Positions 24,786 to 34,251 are shown, numbered from the stretch's first letter. The stretch is 64,000 nucleotides of DNA from a beta proteobacterium AAP65 (GCA_001295865.1 LJHW01000021.1:1-64000); one strand, 5' to 3'. The notes: a model not told the origin generated them from the letters alone. Numbers and translations are program-made.

Positions 24786-25163
24786 TCAGACGCCCAGGTC
24801 CTTGAACACCTCGCGCGCGTTGCGGAAGCTGTCCACCGCGGCGGGCACGCCGCAGTAGATGGCCGTCTGCATCAGCACCTCGCGGATCTCTTCTTTCGTC
24901 ACGCCGTTGTTCAGCGCGCCCTGCACGTGCAGCTTCAGCTCGTGCGGCCGGTTCAGCGCCGTCAGCATCGCCAGGTTGAGCATGCTGCGCGTGCGCCGGT
25001 CCAGGCCCGGGCGGTTCCACACATCGCCCCAGCAGTATTCCGTCACCAGCTCCTGCAGCGGGCGGTTGAAGTCATCAGCGTTGGCGATGGCCGCATCGAC
25101 GTACTCGGCGCCCAGCACCTCGCGGCGGGTCTGCAGGCCTTGCTGGAAAAGATCGGGGTTCAT
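24786..25163 (-). CDS. Carboxymuconolactone decarboxylase family protein
   Basis: A 125-residue small helical protein of the PcaC/AhpD-like family. The sequence (FQQGLQTRREVLGAEYVD, TEYCWGDVWNRPGLDRRTRSML, LHVQGALNNGVTKEEIREVL) is close to 4-carboxymuconolactone decarboxylase, the protocatechuate-pathway enzyme forming enol-lactone. No other pca gene is present, so it may act elsewhere. A single C lies in the segment that AhpD uses as CxxC, which argues against peroxidase activity. Confidence 0.85.
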   Translation of the reverse strand: MNPDLFQQGLQTRREVLGAEYVDAAIANADDFNRPLQELVTEYCWGDVWNRPGLDRRTRSMLNLAMLTALNRPHELKLHVQGALNNGVTKEEIREVLMQTAIYCGVPAAVDSFRNAREVFKDLGV

Positions 25164-25241
25164 GCGCGGGGGCTCCGGGGTGGGGGATGCCGGATTCTGT
25201 GGCCAGCATCACCGGCCCATGCTGCGGCCACAATCCCGCGC

Positions 25242-25904
25242 TTGGAAACCATCGCCGTCATCGATTTCGAAACCACCGGCATGTCGCCCGCGATGGGCGC
25301 ACGCGCCACCGAGATTGCCGCCGTGCTGGTGCGCGGTGGCGAGGTGGTGGGTCGCTACCAGAGCCTGATGAACAGCGGCGCCTGGGTACCGCCTTTCATC
25401 GAGCAGCTCACCGGCATCAGCAACGCCATGCTGCGCAGCGCACCACCGGCGCACGAGGTGGTGCACGAGCTGCTGGCCTTCACGCGCGGCTGCCCGCTGG
25501 TGGCCCACAACGCGGCCTTCGACCGCGGCTTCTGGGCCGCCGAGGTGGCCCAGGCCGGCGCCACGCCCGACCCCGCGCACGCCTTCGCCTGCACGCTGCT
25601 GCTGAGCCGGCGCCTCTACCCGCAGGCGCCCAACCACCGCCTGGGCACGCTGGCGCGCCTGCACCAGCTGCCCGACAACGGCCGCGCCCACCGCGCGCTG
25701 GCCGATGCACTCACCACCGCGCAGCTGCTGCTGCAGATGCAGGCCGACGTGGCCACGCGTTTTGCGCCGCAGCTGGCCGGCCAGGCGGTGGACCACCCGC
25801 TGCTGTGCCGCCTGCAACGTGCGCCGCGCACGCAGTTGGACAAGGCGCTGGGTACCCCGGCCTGCCGCCGCAGCACCGAAGCCCTCATGCCTTGCGGCGT
25901 GTAA
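25242..25904 (+). CDS. DEDDh 3'-5' exonuclease, DNA polymerase III epsilon-like
   Basis: A 220-residue stand-alone nuclease. ExoI is VIDFETTG with D8 and E10, ExoII is HNAAFDRGF with D94, and ExoIII is RAHRALADA with H150 and D155: the complete DEDDh set. The last 50 residues may be a family-specific tail. No ATG or GTG fits; translation is taken to begin at TTG 25242, just before ETIAVIDFE, so the N-terminus is uncertain by a few residues. It could act in DNA repair or RNA trimming; the polymerase alpha-binding region of DnaQ is not evident. Confidence 0.85.
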   Translation: METIAVIDFETTGMSPAMGARATEIAAVLVRGGEVVGRYQSLMNSGAWVPPFIEQLTGISNAMLRSAPPAHEVVHELLAFTRGCPLVAHNAAFDRGFWAAEVAQAGATPDPAHAFACTLLLSRRLYPQAPNHRLGTLARLHQLPDNGRAHRALADALTTAQLLLQMQADVATRFAPQLAGQAVDHPLLCRLQRAPRTQLDKALGTPACRRSTEALMPCGV

Positions 25905-25958
25905 TCGCCGCAAGTCCTTCGTGCAGCGTGGCTGGCCTTCCGGCTGCCACCTGCTCAC

Positions 25959-27026
25959 TCAGCGCCTGACCAAACCCAGCGCCAGCAGGCAGCGCGCGGT
26001 GTCCAGCACCGTGTCTTCCACCGCGCGCGGCTGCCAGCCCAGCACGGCCAGCGCGTGCGCGCTGCTGGCGTGGCGCTCGGCGCCCAACTCGCCCGCCACC
26101 GCGCGCACCTGCGGGTGGAAGGGCGCGGCCAGGCGCACCAGCGCATCGGGCAGGCGCCAGCGTGTGACGCGGCGCGCATCGGCACGCAGTTCGCGGCGCA
26201 GCAGCTGCGCCAGCTCGAAGAGCTTCATGAAACGACCGCTGGCGATGAAGCGTTCGCCGGCCAAGCCCGGCGCCGTGAGCGCGCGCCAGTGCAGGTCGGC
26301 CACATCACGCGCGTCCACCACGCCAAAGCCGATGTCGGGGCAGGCCGGCAGGCTGCCGTCGAGCAGGCGCTTGACGATCTCCACCGAGGCCGAGTGGTCG
26401 GCGCCCCACACCGGGCCCAGCACCACCGAGGGGTTGATGCTGCAGAACTCCAGCCCGCCGCCTTCGGCCGCCACCCAGGCGCGCGCGGCGCGCTCGGCCA
26501 GGGTCTTGGAGCGGATGTAGGGCGTGGCGCCGGGGAAGTCATCGGGCGTCCAGTCGGCCTCGGTGAAGTGGTGCACGCCACGCCCGCGGCCGTAGGCGAT
26601 GGCCGCGGTGCTGGAAGTCATCACCACCCGCTGCACACCCGCCGCGCGCGCGGCGCGCAGCACGCGCAGCGTGCCTTCACGCGCGGGGCCGATGAGGGCC
26701 ATGGCGTCGCGCGGCTGGCCCACCGGCAGCGGTGAGGCCACGTGCAGCACGTGGCTGCAGCCGGCGGCGGCTTCGGCCCAGCCGGCATCGGCGTTCAGGT
26801 CGGCCACAAAACCTTGCAGCGCCGTGTCGTCGACGCCAGGCTCGCCGAACAAGGGCGCGCGCAGCAAGGCACGCAAGGCGGCTTCACGCGCGGGCTCGCG
26901 CCAGGTGGTGCGCACCCGCCAGCCTGCAGCCAGCAGGCGGCGCAGCATGAAGCCGGCGAGGTAGCCGCTGCCCCCGGTGACGAGCACGGTGCCGGGCGCG
27001 GCCCCGGCCTGCGACGGCGGGCTCAA
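25959..27026 (-). CDS. Extended SDR, dihydroflavonol-reductase-like
   Basis: A 355-residue NAD(P)-dependent oxidoreductase/epimerase. The nucleotide-binding motif [10 protein letters not shown] is near residues 16-24; the catalytic residues are S138/S139, Y170 and K174 (YIRSK). The substrate side has [11 protein letters not shown] and DARDVADLH, as in the dihydroflavonol-4-reductase/aldehyde-reductase group. Translation probably starts at TTG 27026, which overlaps the stop of the hydrolase gene (TTGA); an in-frame GTG 13 codons later is the alternative. Substrate unknown. Confidence 0.85.
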   Translation of the reverse strand: MSPPSQAGAAPGTVLVTGGSGYLAGFMLRRLLAAGWRVRTTWREPAREAALRALLRAPLFGEPGVDDTALQGFVADLNADAGWAEAAAGCSHVLHVASPLPVGQPRDAMALIGPAREGTLRVLRAARAAGVQRVVMTSSTAAIAYGRGRGVHHFTEADWTPDDFPGATPYIRSKTLAERAARAWVAAEGGGLEFCSINPSVVLGPVWGADHSASVEIVKRLLDGSLPACPDIGFGVVDARDVADLHWRALTAPGLAGERFIASGRFMKLFELAQLLRRELRADARRVTRWRLPDALVRLAAPFHPQVRAVAGELGAERHASSAHALAVLGWQPRAVEDTVLDTARCLLALGLVRR

Positions 27027-28291
27027 GGCGCGGGGGGCCTGGGCGCCGCGGCCAGGAACTGCAGCACCGCCTGCAGCGCCGGGCCGCGCTGCGCATCGGT
27101 TTCCACCAGCACCGAGTGGCGCGCCTGCGGCAGGCGCCAGCCGGTGCAGCGGCCCGGCGCTGCGGCGTTCACGTGGGCGCAGAAGATCTGCTGGGCCTCG
27201 GGTTCCACCACCGTATCCAGCCCGCCCTGCAGCACCAGCACCGGCACCGCGATGTGCGCCGCCTCGGGCCCGCGGGCCGCGGCCGCACCGGCGCAGGCCT
27301 GCGCCACCCAGCGCAGGGTGGGCCCGGCCACGCGGGCGTGCGGGTGGCCGCAATGTTCACCTTCGCAGCGCGCCAAACGGTCGGCCCAGCGGCGCTGCAG
27401 GCGCGGCACGCTCTGCGTGAGTTCGTTGTCGGCCAGGTCGGGTTGCGCCCACCACGCGGCGCGCTCCACGTCAAAACCTTCGCCTTGCACGCGCCGCGCG
27501 CTCAGACCGGGCAGTTGGAAGGGCAGCTGCACCGCGCCGTCATCGCACCAGCGCCGCAGCACCTGGTTCGTGCCCGGCTCGGCCACACGCGGTTCGTGCA
27601 TGGGCGTGACGAGCGCGGCCGCGGCCACCGGCGAGGCCGCGCCCACACGCGCGAGGTAACGCGAGACCACGGCGCCGCCCATCGAGTGCGCCAGCATCAC
27701 GGTGGGGCGGCGCCCCGCGGCGGCGTCGCTCGCACGCGAGGCCTGCACACGCTGCACGAAGGCCTGCAGGTCGTCCACCAGGTGCTCGAACTCGTCGAGG
27801 TGGCCACGCTCGCCCACGTCGTCATCGCCCTGCGCGGTGGGCGGCTCGGGCGGCAGCAGGCGGCTGCTGAAACCTTGCCCGCGGTGGTCCATCACGTACA
27901 CCGACCAGCCGGCCACCACGAGGTCGTGCACCAGCTCCTGGTACATGGTTAGGCCTTCGGTGAAGCCGGGCACCACGATGACGGCGCCACGGCTCTCGGC
28001 GCGGTGGCGGTAGGCGCGCCAGTGCAGCAACACAGGGCGCGCGCTGAGGCCGAAAAAGCCGCCGGTGGGCTGGCCTTGGAGGCTGCCGATCTCGCGCAGC
28101 GCTAGGCGCTGTGTCTCGGCCTCGACGGCCTGCCAGCTGTGCCCCGCAAAGCGTGTTTCGCTGCTGAGGGCGAAGGGCGTGGCGGTGCTGGCCGGCAAGG
28201 GCTCGAAGGCCACCGGCTGCGCGGTGGCACCGGCAGCGCCGAGCGCGGCCAGCACACCCACCGCCCGCTTCCAAAACTTGAAGTTCCGCAT
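27023..28291 (-). CDS. Exported alpha/beta hydrolase, lysophospholipase-like
   Basis: A 422-residue serine hydrolase with an N-terminal signal ([18 protein letters not shown], residues 9-25), so probably periplasmic. The core resembles monoacylglycerol lipase/lysophospholipase L2: [27 protein letters not shown] and nucleophile S203 in AHSMGG; then QGGLDTVV and a late ARHS for the acid and base. Two cysteine-bearing insertions (RRWCDDG and [11 protein letters not shown]) may form disulphides. It is followed directly by the SDR gene, with start and stop overlapping. Confidence 0.88.
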   Translation of the reverse strand: MRNFKFWKRAVGVLAALGAAGATAQPVAFEPLPASTATPFALSSETRFAGHSWQAVEAETQRLALREIGSLQGQPTGGFFGLSARPVLLHWRAYRHRAESRGAVIVVPGFTEGLTMYQELVHDLVVAGWSVYVMDHRGQGFSSRLLPPEPPTAQGDDDVGERGHLDEFEHLVDDLQAFVQRVQASRASDAAAGRRPTVMLAHSMGGAVVSRYLARVGAASPVAAAALVTPMHEPRVAEPGTNQVLRRWCDDGAVQLPFQLPGLSARRVQGEGFDVERAAWWAQPDLADNELTQSVPRLQRRWADRLARCEGEHCGHPHARVAGPTLRWVAQACAGAAAARGPEAAHIAVPVLVLQGGLDTVVEPEAQQIFCAHVNAAAPGRCTGWRLPQARHSVLVETDAQRGPALQAVLQFLAAAPRPPAP

Positions 28292-28304
28292 GCGGGCAAG
28301 CGTA

Positions 28305-28324
28305 GCAGCGGCGCGCGCCGCTGC
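28305..28324 (-). terminator. 20-bp perfect GC palindrome downstream of the choice-of-anchor gene
   Basis: GCAGCGGCGCGCGCCGCTGC is a perfect 20-base palindrome in the 80-base gap between the PEP-CTERM gene stop and the hydrolase start. No T tract follows on the minus strand. It may be a hairpin limiting read-through or a protein-binding site. Confidence 0.4.
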
Positions 28325-28371
28325 CCGTGCAGCCACCCGCCCCGGCGGCCGCGCCGCAGAAACCGCGTGCC

Positions 28372-30027
28372 TCAGCCGCGGCGGCGGCGCGCCCAGCCCA
28401 CCAAGCCGACCAGGCCGCCGAGCATCAGCGCCCAGGTGCCGGGTTCCGGCACGGGGCTGATCTCGTACAGCACCGTGCGGTTGCTGCCGCCGCCGAGCAC
28501 GATCACGTCTTCGGTGCTTTCGTGCGACACGGCCAGGAAGGTGCGGCCCTCGTTCTCGAAGGCCACCAGGCCTTCGGGGCGCAGCACGGTGGTGTCGCTG
28601 CTGACGATGAGTTGCAGGAAGCTGGCCTGCTCGGGATCGGTGATGTCGTACACCGCCACGGCGCTGCGCGTGGTGCGCTCCAGGCCCACGAAGGCCAGCG
28701 TGCGGCCGTTGAGCTCGAACAGCGCCACGCCCTCGGGCTCCACGCCCTTGTCGTCGCTGCGGCCGTCGGCGTACACACCGGCGGCGATGGCGGCCTGCTC
28801 CAGCGTGTTGCCGCTGTCGTAGACGAGGTTGCCGTCGGCGTCGCGGATGCTGAACGAGCGCCCGCCCAGTGCGACGATTTCGGTCATGTTGGTGCTGCTG
28901 CCGTCGCCGGTGGCGCCGGTGCGCAGCACGTTCAGGCGGCCGAGCACGCTGTTGGGCTTGAGCTGCGCCTGCGTGGGCAGGTCCACGCCGTTGAAGACGC
29001 TGGCGTCCAGCGTCACGGCGGCGTTGCCGAAGCGCACGATGTCGGCGTCGTCGACGAAGGCGTCGCCTTCGTTGCTCATCACGTAGTAGGCCCGGCCGCC
29101 GCGGCTGTAGCTGGTGATGGCGTCGGGCATGTACAGGCCCTTGACGGGCACGTTGCGCAGGCTGACGCCGCCGTCCTGGTCGCTGGTGTCGATGGCGTTG
29201 CCGGGCAGGCTGTAGTCCTTCTTGCCCAGCGGCAGGATGCGCGTGAACTGGCCGCTCTGCAGGTCGAGTTCGGCGATGGCGTTGTTCTCCTGCAGCGTGA
29301 CCTGCGCGAAGCGGCCGTCGGGCGAAACGGCGATGTACTCGGGCTCGAAAGCCACCGAAGCCGAGACACCGGCCTGGATGCGCACACCGGCGGCGCGCAG
29401 CGCGGCTTCCTGGCCGTCGAAGGCGCCGAAGCCGGCGCTGCTGACGCTGGTGCTCAGGCTGCCGCCAACGCGTGAAACGTCGATCAGGCTCACGCTGCCC
29501 ACGGGGTTGTTGGCGTCGCTCTGGCGCTCGCCTTCGTTGGCCACCAGCAGGCGTGTGCCGCCGGCCGTCCATGTCAGCATGTCGGGCACCGCGCCCGTGG
29601 CCACGCCACCCAGGTGGGCCGCGGCGCCGCCCTGGGCCAGAAAGGTGGCGGTGTCGAAGAACTGCACCGAGCCCGGCAGGCCGGCGTTGCTGCTGTTGGT
29701 GAAGGCCACGGCCAGCGTGCTGCCGGCGATGGCGATGCTGTTGACGTTGCCGTAGACGCTGGTGGCAAAGCTCTGCAGACGCTGGCCCGAGAGGTTCAGC
29801 ACGTCCAGGCCGTTGCCGCCCACGATCCACAGCGCCGAGGTGCCGGCGTCCCACAGCGGAATTTCCGACGAGCGGCCCACGGTGGGCTCGACGTTGTGGT
29901 TGAAGCTCCACAGCGGCGTCACCGCGGCGATGGGGTTGCTGGCGCTGGCCGAGAAGGCGGCGGTGGCCAGCGCGAGACCGGCAGCAGCGGCGGCCAGGGT
30001 GTGCAGGCGGGGCATCGAGAGTGGCAT
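28372..30027 (-). CDS. Choice-of-anchor I family protein with PEP-CTERM sorting signal
   Basis: A 551-residue exported protein. A signal peptide ends near residue 30 ([12 protein letters not shown]). The body is a beta-propeller-like esterase/phytase-related region typical of choice-of-anchor I proteins: [49 protein letters not shown] and [20 protein letters not shown]. It ends with a PEP-CTERM signal: [14 protein letters not shown], a hydrophobic helix and RRRRG. The latter implies processing by an exosortase encoded elsewhere. It is likely a cell-surface or matrix protein; relatives with other anchors are annotated as alkaline-phosphatase-like, but activity is unproven. Confidence 0.9.
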   Translation of the reverse strand: MPLSMPRLHTLAAAAAGLALATAAFSASASNPIAAVTPLWSFNHNVEPTVGRSSEIPLWDAGTSALWIVGGNGLDVLNLSGQRLQSFATSVYGNVNSIAIAGSTLAVAFTNSSNAGLPGSVQFFDTATFLAQGGAAAHLGGVATGAVPDMLTWTAGGTRLLVANEGERQSDANNPVGSVSLIDVSRVGGSLSTSVSSAGFGAFDGQEAALRAAGVRIQAGVSASVAFEPEYIAVSPDGRFAQVTLQENNAIAELDLQSGQFTRILPLGKKDYSLPGNAIDTSDQDGGVSLRNVPVKGLYMPDAITSYSRGGRAYYVMSNEGDAFVDDADIVRFGNAAVTLDASVFNGVDLPTQAQLKPNSVLGRLNVLRTGATGDGSSTNMTEIVALGGRSFSIRDADGNLVYDSGNTLEQAAIAAGVYADGRSDDKGVEPEGVALFELNGRTLAFVGLERTTRSAVAVYDITDPEQASFLQLIVSSDTTVLRPEGLVAFENEGRTFLAVSHESTEDVIVLGGGSNRTVLYEISPVPEPGTWALMLGGLVGLVGWARRRRG

Positions 30028-30076
30028 GGCGGCAGCAGGTGGGGTTGGAGGGAACCGCGCATGCTCAACATCGCGT

Positions 30077-30094
30077 TTGACAGTGTCGTGACAA
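30077..30094. promoter_or_regulatory. Inverted repeat in the divergent region
   Basis: TTGACA-N6-TGACAA (with TTGNCA/TGNCAA symmetry) lies 50 bases upstream of the choice-of-anchor gene start, in the 192-base region shared with the unknown protein at 30220. TTGACA on the plus strand and TTGTCA on the minus strand could also serve as -35 elements, so this may be a promoter rather than an operator. Confidence 0.3.
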
Positions 30095-30219
30095 CCGCCC
30101 CCCGCGCCTGCAGGGGCGCGGCGCCGGCGGCGCCTGGGGATGGCCGCACCCGCGGTGGCGGCCTAGAGTGCCGCCAGCGCTGCGCACCGCCCGCTGCGCC
30201 ACCCACCCAGGAGCCCGCG

Positions 30220-31038
30220 ATGATCGTCACCCCCGCCAGCAGCCAGCGTTTTGTCACCAAGGCCCGCCTGCCGGCGCTGCCGCCGCGCCCACGCAGCCGC
30301 AGCGCCGCGGCGCTGGCCGACACACCGCCGCTGCAACTCAAGGCCGCCGACGCACAGACGCTGGTGGTCGGCAGCGGCCTCGTGGTGGCGGCGAAGAAGG
30401 TGCCGGTGCAGATGCGCGAAGACCTCATCAACTGCACGCTGTTCGCGCAGCTGGTGGCCACGGCCGAGGTGGGTGAAGCCAGCCAGGCCACGGCCTGGTA
30501 CACGGCCTACTTCGGCGCGCTGTCGGCGCTGGGCTGGGCGCAGAGCGACCAGCGTTTCGAGCGTTATGAGTTCAAGAGCAGCGGCGCCATCGCACACGAG
30601 GCCGTGCTGCCGGTGGTCTCGGCGCTGCTGGGCCCGCAGGCCAGCGCGCTGGCGGTGCTGCAGGCGGCCTTCGACGGGCTGAAGACGATGGAGGACAACG
30701 CGCCCTGGCTCACGCTCTTCGAGCGCCAGTCGCGCCACGAGCAATCGGCGCACTTCCAGGTGGCCACGGCCGAGCTCACGCCCGACGGGCTGCTGCAGGT
30801 GGCGCTGGCGGCCTTCGAGCTGCAGGCGCACACCGAGCTGACGCAGCTGCTCTTCTTCAAGTTCAACAAGGCGCGCACGCGGCTGCACTACGCCTCGGGC
30901 AAGGCCACCATCTATGAAGCTGCACTGGCCACGCAGCGCGAGGCCCTGGCCACGCGGCTGGCGGCCTACCGCCAGGCCTACGTGGGGCAGGTGAGGCTGC
31001 CGGCGCTGCCCAGGCCTCCCGTGCTGCCGCGCCCGTAA
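30220..31038 (+). CDS. Conserved helical protein of unknown function
   Basis: A 272-residue soluble protein with no signal peptide or membrane segment. The N-terminal 40 residues are Arg/Pro/Ala-rich. The rest looks alpha-helical, with VPVQMREDLINCTLFAQLVAT, WYTAYFGALSALGWAQSDQRFERYEF and LLFFKFNKARTRLHYASGKATIYE. The C-terminus repeats the basic/proline pattern (RLPALPRPPVLPRP) seen at the N-terminus (RLPALPPRPRS). AGGAG lies 5-10 bases ahead of ATG 30220. I do not recognise the family. It is divergent from the choice-of-anchor gene and convergent with the sirtuin gene. Confidence 0.75.
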   Translation: MIVTPASSQRFVTKARLPALPPRPRSRSAAALADTPPLQLKAADAQTLVVGSGLVVAAKKVPVQMREDLINCTLFAQLVATAEVGEASQATAWYTAYFGALSALGWAQSDQRFERYEFKSSGAIAHEAVLPVVSALLGPQASALAVLQAAFDGLKTMEDNAPWLTLFERQSRHEQSAHFQVATAELTPDGLLQVALAAFELQAHTELTQLLFFKFNKARTRLHYASGKATIYEAALATQREALATRLAAYRQAYVGQVRLPALPRPPVLPRP

Positions 31039-31057
31039 CCGGCCACGGCGGCGGTAC

Positions 31058-31894
31058 TCAGGTCTGCAAGGCCGCGTCCAGGTCGGCCAGCGCTGCGGCC
31101 GCGCCCATGGGCAGGCCCACGTCCAGCGCGCTGGGCACGGCGCTCTCTCGCGGGTTGATGCGCACCAGGCGCCCGTCGTGCTCCAGCAGCACGCGGTGGC
31201 CGAAGTGGCGCACGCTGGGGATGGCGGAGCCGGCGCCCAGCTCCACCACGACGGGCCGGCGCATGCCCGCCAGCGCCTGCTGCAGCGCGCCGAGCTGGGC
31301 CTGGGTGCGCTCTTCGCGCCAGGCGCCGTCGCCGAACATCAGGATGTTGGGCCGCGCCAGCGCGCCGCAGTGCGGGCAGCTGGGCAGCGGGCCCAGCCAG
31401 CGGCAGCGCGCTTCGTCGACGTTCACCGCCAGCGCATCAGCCGGCCAGGGCAGGGCCTCGCACTCGGTGCACTGCAGCCAGTGGATGCTGCCGTGGCACT
31501 CGGCCAGGCGGCGCGGCGCGAAGCCGGCTTTCTGGAACTGCCCGTCGACGTTGGAGGTGAAGACCCAGGCGCCGTGCTGCAGCCTCGCACCCCAGCGTTG
31601 CAGCACCTGGAAGCCGGCGTGCGGCACGGTGCTGCGGTAGAGCTGCAGGCGGTGGCCGTAGAAGCCCCAGGCCAGGCGCGGCTCGTGCGTGAAGGTGTGC
31701 GGCGAGGCCACGTCTTCAAAGGCCAGCCCGGCCTGCTGCAGCGCCGGGTAGGCGCGCCAGAACCCGGCGCTGCCGCGGAAATCGGGCAGGCCCGAATCGA
31801 CGCCCATGCCGGCGCCGGCCGTGACGATCAAACCATCGGCCTGCGCCAGCAGTTCTGCCGCGCGGGCGAGGGCGTGGGCCTGGCTTTCCGGCAT
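31058..31894 (-). CDS. Sir2-family NAD-dependent protein deacylase
   Basis: A 278-residue sirtuin. The NAD site is TAGAGMGVDSGLPDFRG (25-41). The usual TQN-D motif is TSNVDG here (N115, D117), and the catalytic base is H134 in ECHGS. Four zinc cysteines are C142, C145, C173 and C176. Downstream, the usual GTS-type loop reads ELGAGSAIPSVRHFG. Changes in the TQN-D motif and NAD loop place it outside the CobB mainstream, and either deacylase or ADP-ribosylation activity is possible. It precedes a small exported protein gene by 12 bases on the opposite strand order and shows no defence-system partner. Confidence 0.87.
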   Translation of the reverse strand: MPESQAHALARAAELLAQADGLIVTAGAGMGVDSGLPDFRGSAGFWRAYPALQQAGLAFEDVASPHTFTHEPRLAWGFYGHRLQLYRSTVPHAGFQVLQRWGARLQHGAWVFTSNVDGQFQKAGFAPRRLAECHGSIHWLQCTECEALPWPADALAVNVDEARCRWLGPLPSCPHCGALARPNILMFGDGAWREERTQAQLGALQQALAGMRRPVVVELGAGSAIPSVRHFGHRVLLEHDGRLVRINPRESAVPSALDVGLPMGAAAALADLDAALQT

Positions 31895-31906
31895 GGGCCG
31901 GGCGCG

Positions 31907-32359
31907 TCAGGGTGTCTTGCGGCTGGGCTCGAAGGCCGGCAGCGGCACGGCGCGCAGCAGGTCGTTGCCGGTGAGGTCTTGCGCATCGGGGAAAACGGCG
32001 CGCCAGACATCGCGCAGCCCGCCGTCTTCGAGCGTGACCACGCTCTCGTAAGCGAAGTCGTAGCCGGTGATGGTGAAGCCGTGGCCGCGGCACACGGCCT
32101 TGCCACCGCCCAGCACGCAGCGCGCCGACCAGACCGAGGCTTCATCCTTGCCCTGCAGCACCAGGTGCTTGGGGAACTGCTTGATCAGCGTGACCGAGCC
32201 AGGCCGCGCCCACACGCCTTCGAAGCGCAGGTCTTGCGCCACGGGGTTGCGGCTGCCGGCGGTGGGGGTTTGCGCCGCGGCGGGCAACGACAGCGCAGCC
32301 AGCAACACCGGGAGCAGGGGCGCGGCCAAGGCGGCCGGGCGGAGCGGGTGGGGCTTCAT
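31907..32359 (-). CDS. Small exported protein of unknown function
   Basis: A 150-residue protein with a signal peptide (LLPVLLAALSLPAAAQ, ending near residue 30). The mature part has two cysteines flanking a Gly-rich turn (ARCVLGGGKAVCRGHGF), probably a disulphide, and no lipobox. AGGAG lies before ATG 32359. The gene lies 12 bases upstream of the sirtuin gene on the same strand, so they could be co-transcribed despite an apparently unrelated role. Family not recognised. Confidence 0.75.
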   Translation of the reverse strand: MKPHPLRPAALAAPLLPVLLAALSLPAAAQTPTAGSRNPVAQDLRFEGVWARPGSVTLIKQFPKHLVLQGKDEASVWSARCVLGGGKAVCRGHGFTITGYDFAYESVVTLEDGGLRDVWRAVFPDAQDLTGNDLLRAVPLPAFEPSRKTP

Positions 32360-32472
32360 GGGGTCTCCTTCCTGAACGCGAACCGCCTTCTGGGTGCGGG
32401 GCTCGGGCCGATCTCGGCGAGCGTGCACTCTACGGCAGACGGCAGCGCTCGGGCACCCCCTGCGCGGCCCGC

Positions 32473-33117
32473 TCACTTCGGCGGTTCGCGCCCTGCGGGG
32501 GGTGCCGGCGAGGGGCGGCGCGGCCAGTCGGCCCAGGTCACGCGGCGCGCAAAACGCGAGCCGGGCCAGAAGCCGATCACGAGCCCGGCGATCGGCCAGT
32601 AGACAGCGTGGAACACCCAGCCGCCCGCCAAGCTGGCCCACACCTGCTGCGCCAGGCTGCGGGCGTAAACCACCTGGCCCTCACGCTCCAGCCGCAGCAG
32701 TGTGCCGGCGGTGGGCGCCAGGCCCAGCACCGAGGCCACCGAGGGCATGGCGGCGTAACGCAGCGTCACCTCGCCGGGCTGCAACAGGCGCGCGCGGCAG
32801 CTGTAGGGCACGCCCAGCAGGTCGACCTGGCAGCCCAGGTGCACATCCCCCAAGCGGATGACGTCTGCACACTTCACCAGGCAGACACGGGCCACCTCCA
32901 GCCGCCCCGAGAGCGTTTGCACGGCCGGCTGGAAGAGCGGCACGCTGAGCCACAGCGAGAGCAGCGCCGGCGGCGCGGCCACCATGAAGATGCGCAGCCA
33001 GGGGGTGGGGACCGGCACCGCAGCACCGGCCGTGTTGCTCTCGGCAGTGGGCGCTTCAGGCGCGACGGGCGCGGGGCTTGGCGACGGCGACGGAGGGGGC
33101 GGCGGCATGGCCGGCAT
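32473..33117 (-). CDS. Membrane protein of unknown function
   Basis: A 214-residue protein. A Pro/Ser-rich cytoplasmic N-terminus is followed by a transmembrane helix (about 43-62), a 90-residue exposed region with three to four cysteines (RVCLVKCADVIRLGDVHLGCQVDLLGVPYSCRARLL), a second helix (about 164-182) and a basic tail. The ATG at 33117 makes it overlap the lacI-type gene by 62 bases. A GTG at 33018 would remove the overlap and keep the first helix intact. The start is therefore uncertain. No family recognised. Confidence 0.65.
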   Translation of the reverse strand: MPAMPPPPPSPSPSPAPVAPEAPTAESNTAGAAVPVPTPWLRIFMVAAPPALLSLWLSVPLFQPAVQTLSGRLEVARVCLVKCADVIRLGDVHLGCQVDLLGVPYSCRARLLQPGEVTLRYAAMPSVASVLGLAPTAGTLLRLEREGQVVYARSLAQQVWASLAGGWVFHAVYWPIAGLVIGFWPGSRFARRVTWADWPRRPSPAPPAGREPPK

Positions 33118-34171
33118 TCTGCGGCGGCGCGCCGCAGGATGCCCGCACCACCAGGCGCGGCACAGGCGCCGCCGCCGGGGCCGCCAGCGCTGCGCCCGGG
33201 CGCAGCTGCGCCAGCAGCAGCTGCACCGCCTGCCGGCCGTGGGCCGCGGGGTCGGTGTGCACGGTGCTCAGCGGCGGGTCGGCAAAGGGCGCCAGCGGGA
33301 TGTCGTCGTAACCCACCACGGCCACGTCTTGCGGCACGCGGCGCCCGGCTTCTCGCAGCGCGCGCAGCACACCGAAGGCGATGGTGTCGTTGCCCGCGAA
33401 CAGCGCCGTGAAGGGCACCCCACGCGCCAGCAGGCGGCGCGTGGCAAGGTAGCCGCTTTCGGCGCTGATGTCGGCATGCGCCAGCCAGGCGGCATCGGGC
33501 GTGATGCCGCGCGCCTGCAGCGCTTCGCGCCAGCCGCGTTCACGCTGGTTCACGCTGTGGAACTCGGGCTGCGCGTAGTTCACGAAGGCCACACAGCGGT
33601 GGCCGAGGTCGAGCAGGTGGTCCACCGCCAGGCGCGCCGAGCGGCCGGTGTCGTCGCCCATGGTGTGGAAACCCGCGGCATCGGGCAGCGCACAGCCGAA
33701 CACCACCAGCGGCACCCCGCCGGCGCGCAGCTGCTGCAGGTGCTCGATCTCGGCGGTGCGCAGGTGCGCAACGATCAGCCCGTCGATGCGCCGGCCGCGC
33801 ACCAGGCGCAGAAAGCCGCCGGGCTCGCGGCCCTCGTCTTCGGTGCTCTCGATCAGCAGCGCCAGGCCGTGGTGGTGGCACTCGGCGTTGATGCTGGCCA
33901 CCAGCTGCGCGAGAAAAGCGTCCACCGCGAGGTGGGCCATGCGCGGCACCACGAGTGCCACCGTGCCCGTGGCGCCACCGGCCAGCATGCGCGCGGCGGC
34001 ATGGGGCTCGTAACCCATCTCGCGCGCCACGGCGAGCACACGTTCGCGCGTGGCCTCGCTGATGCCGCGGTCGCGCACGTCGTTGAGCACAAAAGACACC
34101 GTGGTGCGCGAAACACCGGCGCGCCGCGCCACCTCGGCGCTGCTGGGCTGGGGGCGGGGCGGCGGGCTCAT
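33056..34171 (-). CDS. LacI-family repressor of the galactose operon
   Basis: A 371-residue regulator. The N-terminal HTH is SSAEVARRAGVSRTTVSFVLN (about 10-30), followed by the hinge helix HAAARMLAGG and a periplasmic-binding-like sensor domain (residues 67-340). The C-terminal 35 residues are basic and likely disordered. It is divergent from the ABC ATPase/galT/galK operon. A perfect palindrome overlapping that operon's -10 region, plus a weaker copy 10 bases from its own ATG, support repression of both units, probably relieved by galactose or a galactoside. Confidence 0.92.
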   Translation of the reverse strand: MSPPPRPQPSSAEVARRAGVSRTTVSFVLNDVRDRGISEATRERVLAVAREMGYEPHAAARMLAGGATGTVALVVPRMAHLAVDAFLAQLVASINAECHHHGLALLIESTEDEGREPGGFLRLVRGRRIDGLIVAHLRTAEIEHLQQLRAGGVPLVVFGCALPDAAGFHTMGDDTGRSARLAVDHLLDLGHRCVAFVNYAQPEFHSVNQRERGWREALQARGITPDAAWLAHADISAESGYLATRRLLARGVPFTALFAGNDTIAFGVLRALREAGRRVPQDVAVVGYDDIPLAPFADPPLSTVHTDPAAHGRQAVQLLLAQLRPGAALAAPAAAPVPRLVVRASCGAPPQNAGHAAAPSVAVAKPRARRA

Positions 34172-34180
34172 CGAGGCATG

Positions 34181-34194
34181 CTAACGCGCTTCAG
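34181..34194. promoter_or_regulatory. Secondary (imperfect) LacI-type operator
   Basis: CTAACGCGCTTCAG matches the left side of the perfect palindrome at 34238 and departs on the right side. It lies 9 bases upstream of the repressor start; the two centres are 57 bases apart. This suits autorepression or looping. Confidence 0.5.
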
Positions 34195-34233
34195 GTGGGC
34201 AGGGTCTTGAGACACCTTCATGCGTTTCACCGC

Positions 34234-34239
34234 TAGACT
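34234..34239 (+). promoter_or_regulatory. Probable -10 box of the gal operon
   Basis: TAGACT lies about 65 bases ahead of the ATPase ATG. TTGAGA at 34207 is the nearest -35-like hexamer but is 21 bases away, so activation or a poor -35 is possible. The perfect operator starts inside this box. Confidence 0.35.
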
Positions 34240-34251
34240 AACGCGCGTTAG
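34238..34251. promoter_or_regulatory. Perfect palindromic LacI-family operator
   Basis: CTAACGCGCGTTAG is a perfect 14-bp palindrome with the central CG typical of LacI-family operators. It lies between the divergent repressor and the ABC ATPase/galT/galK operon, overlapping the -10 region of the operon promoter. Confidence 0.75.

Noticed and set aside
24786-25163. Protocatechuate (pca) pathway locus
   Set aside because: Only a PcaC-like protein is present, with no other pca genes in the window.
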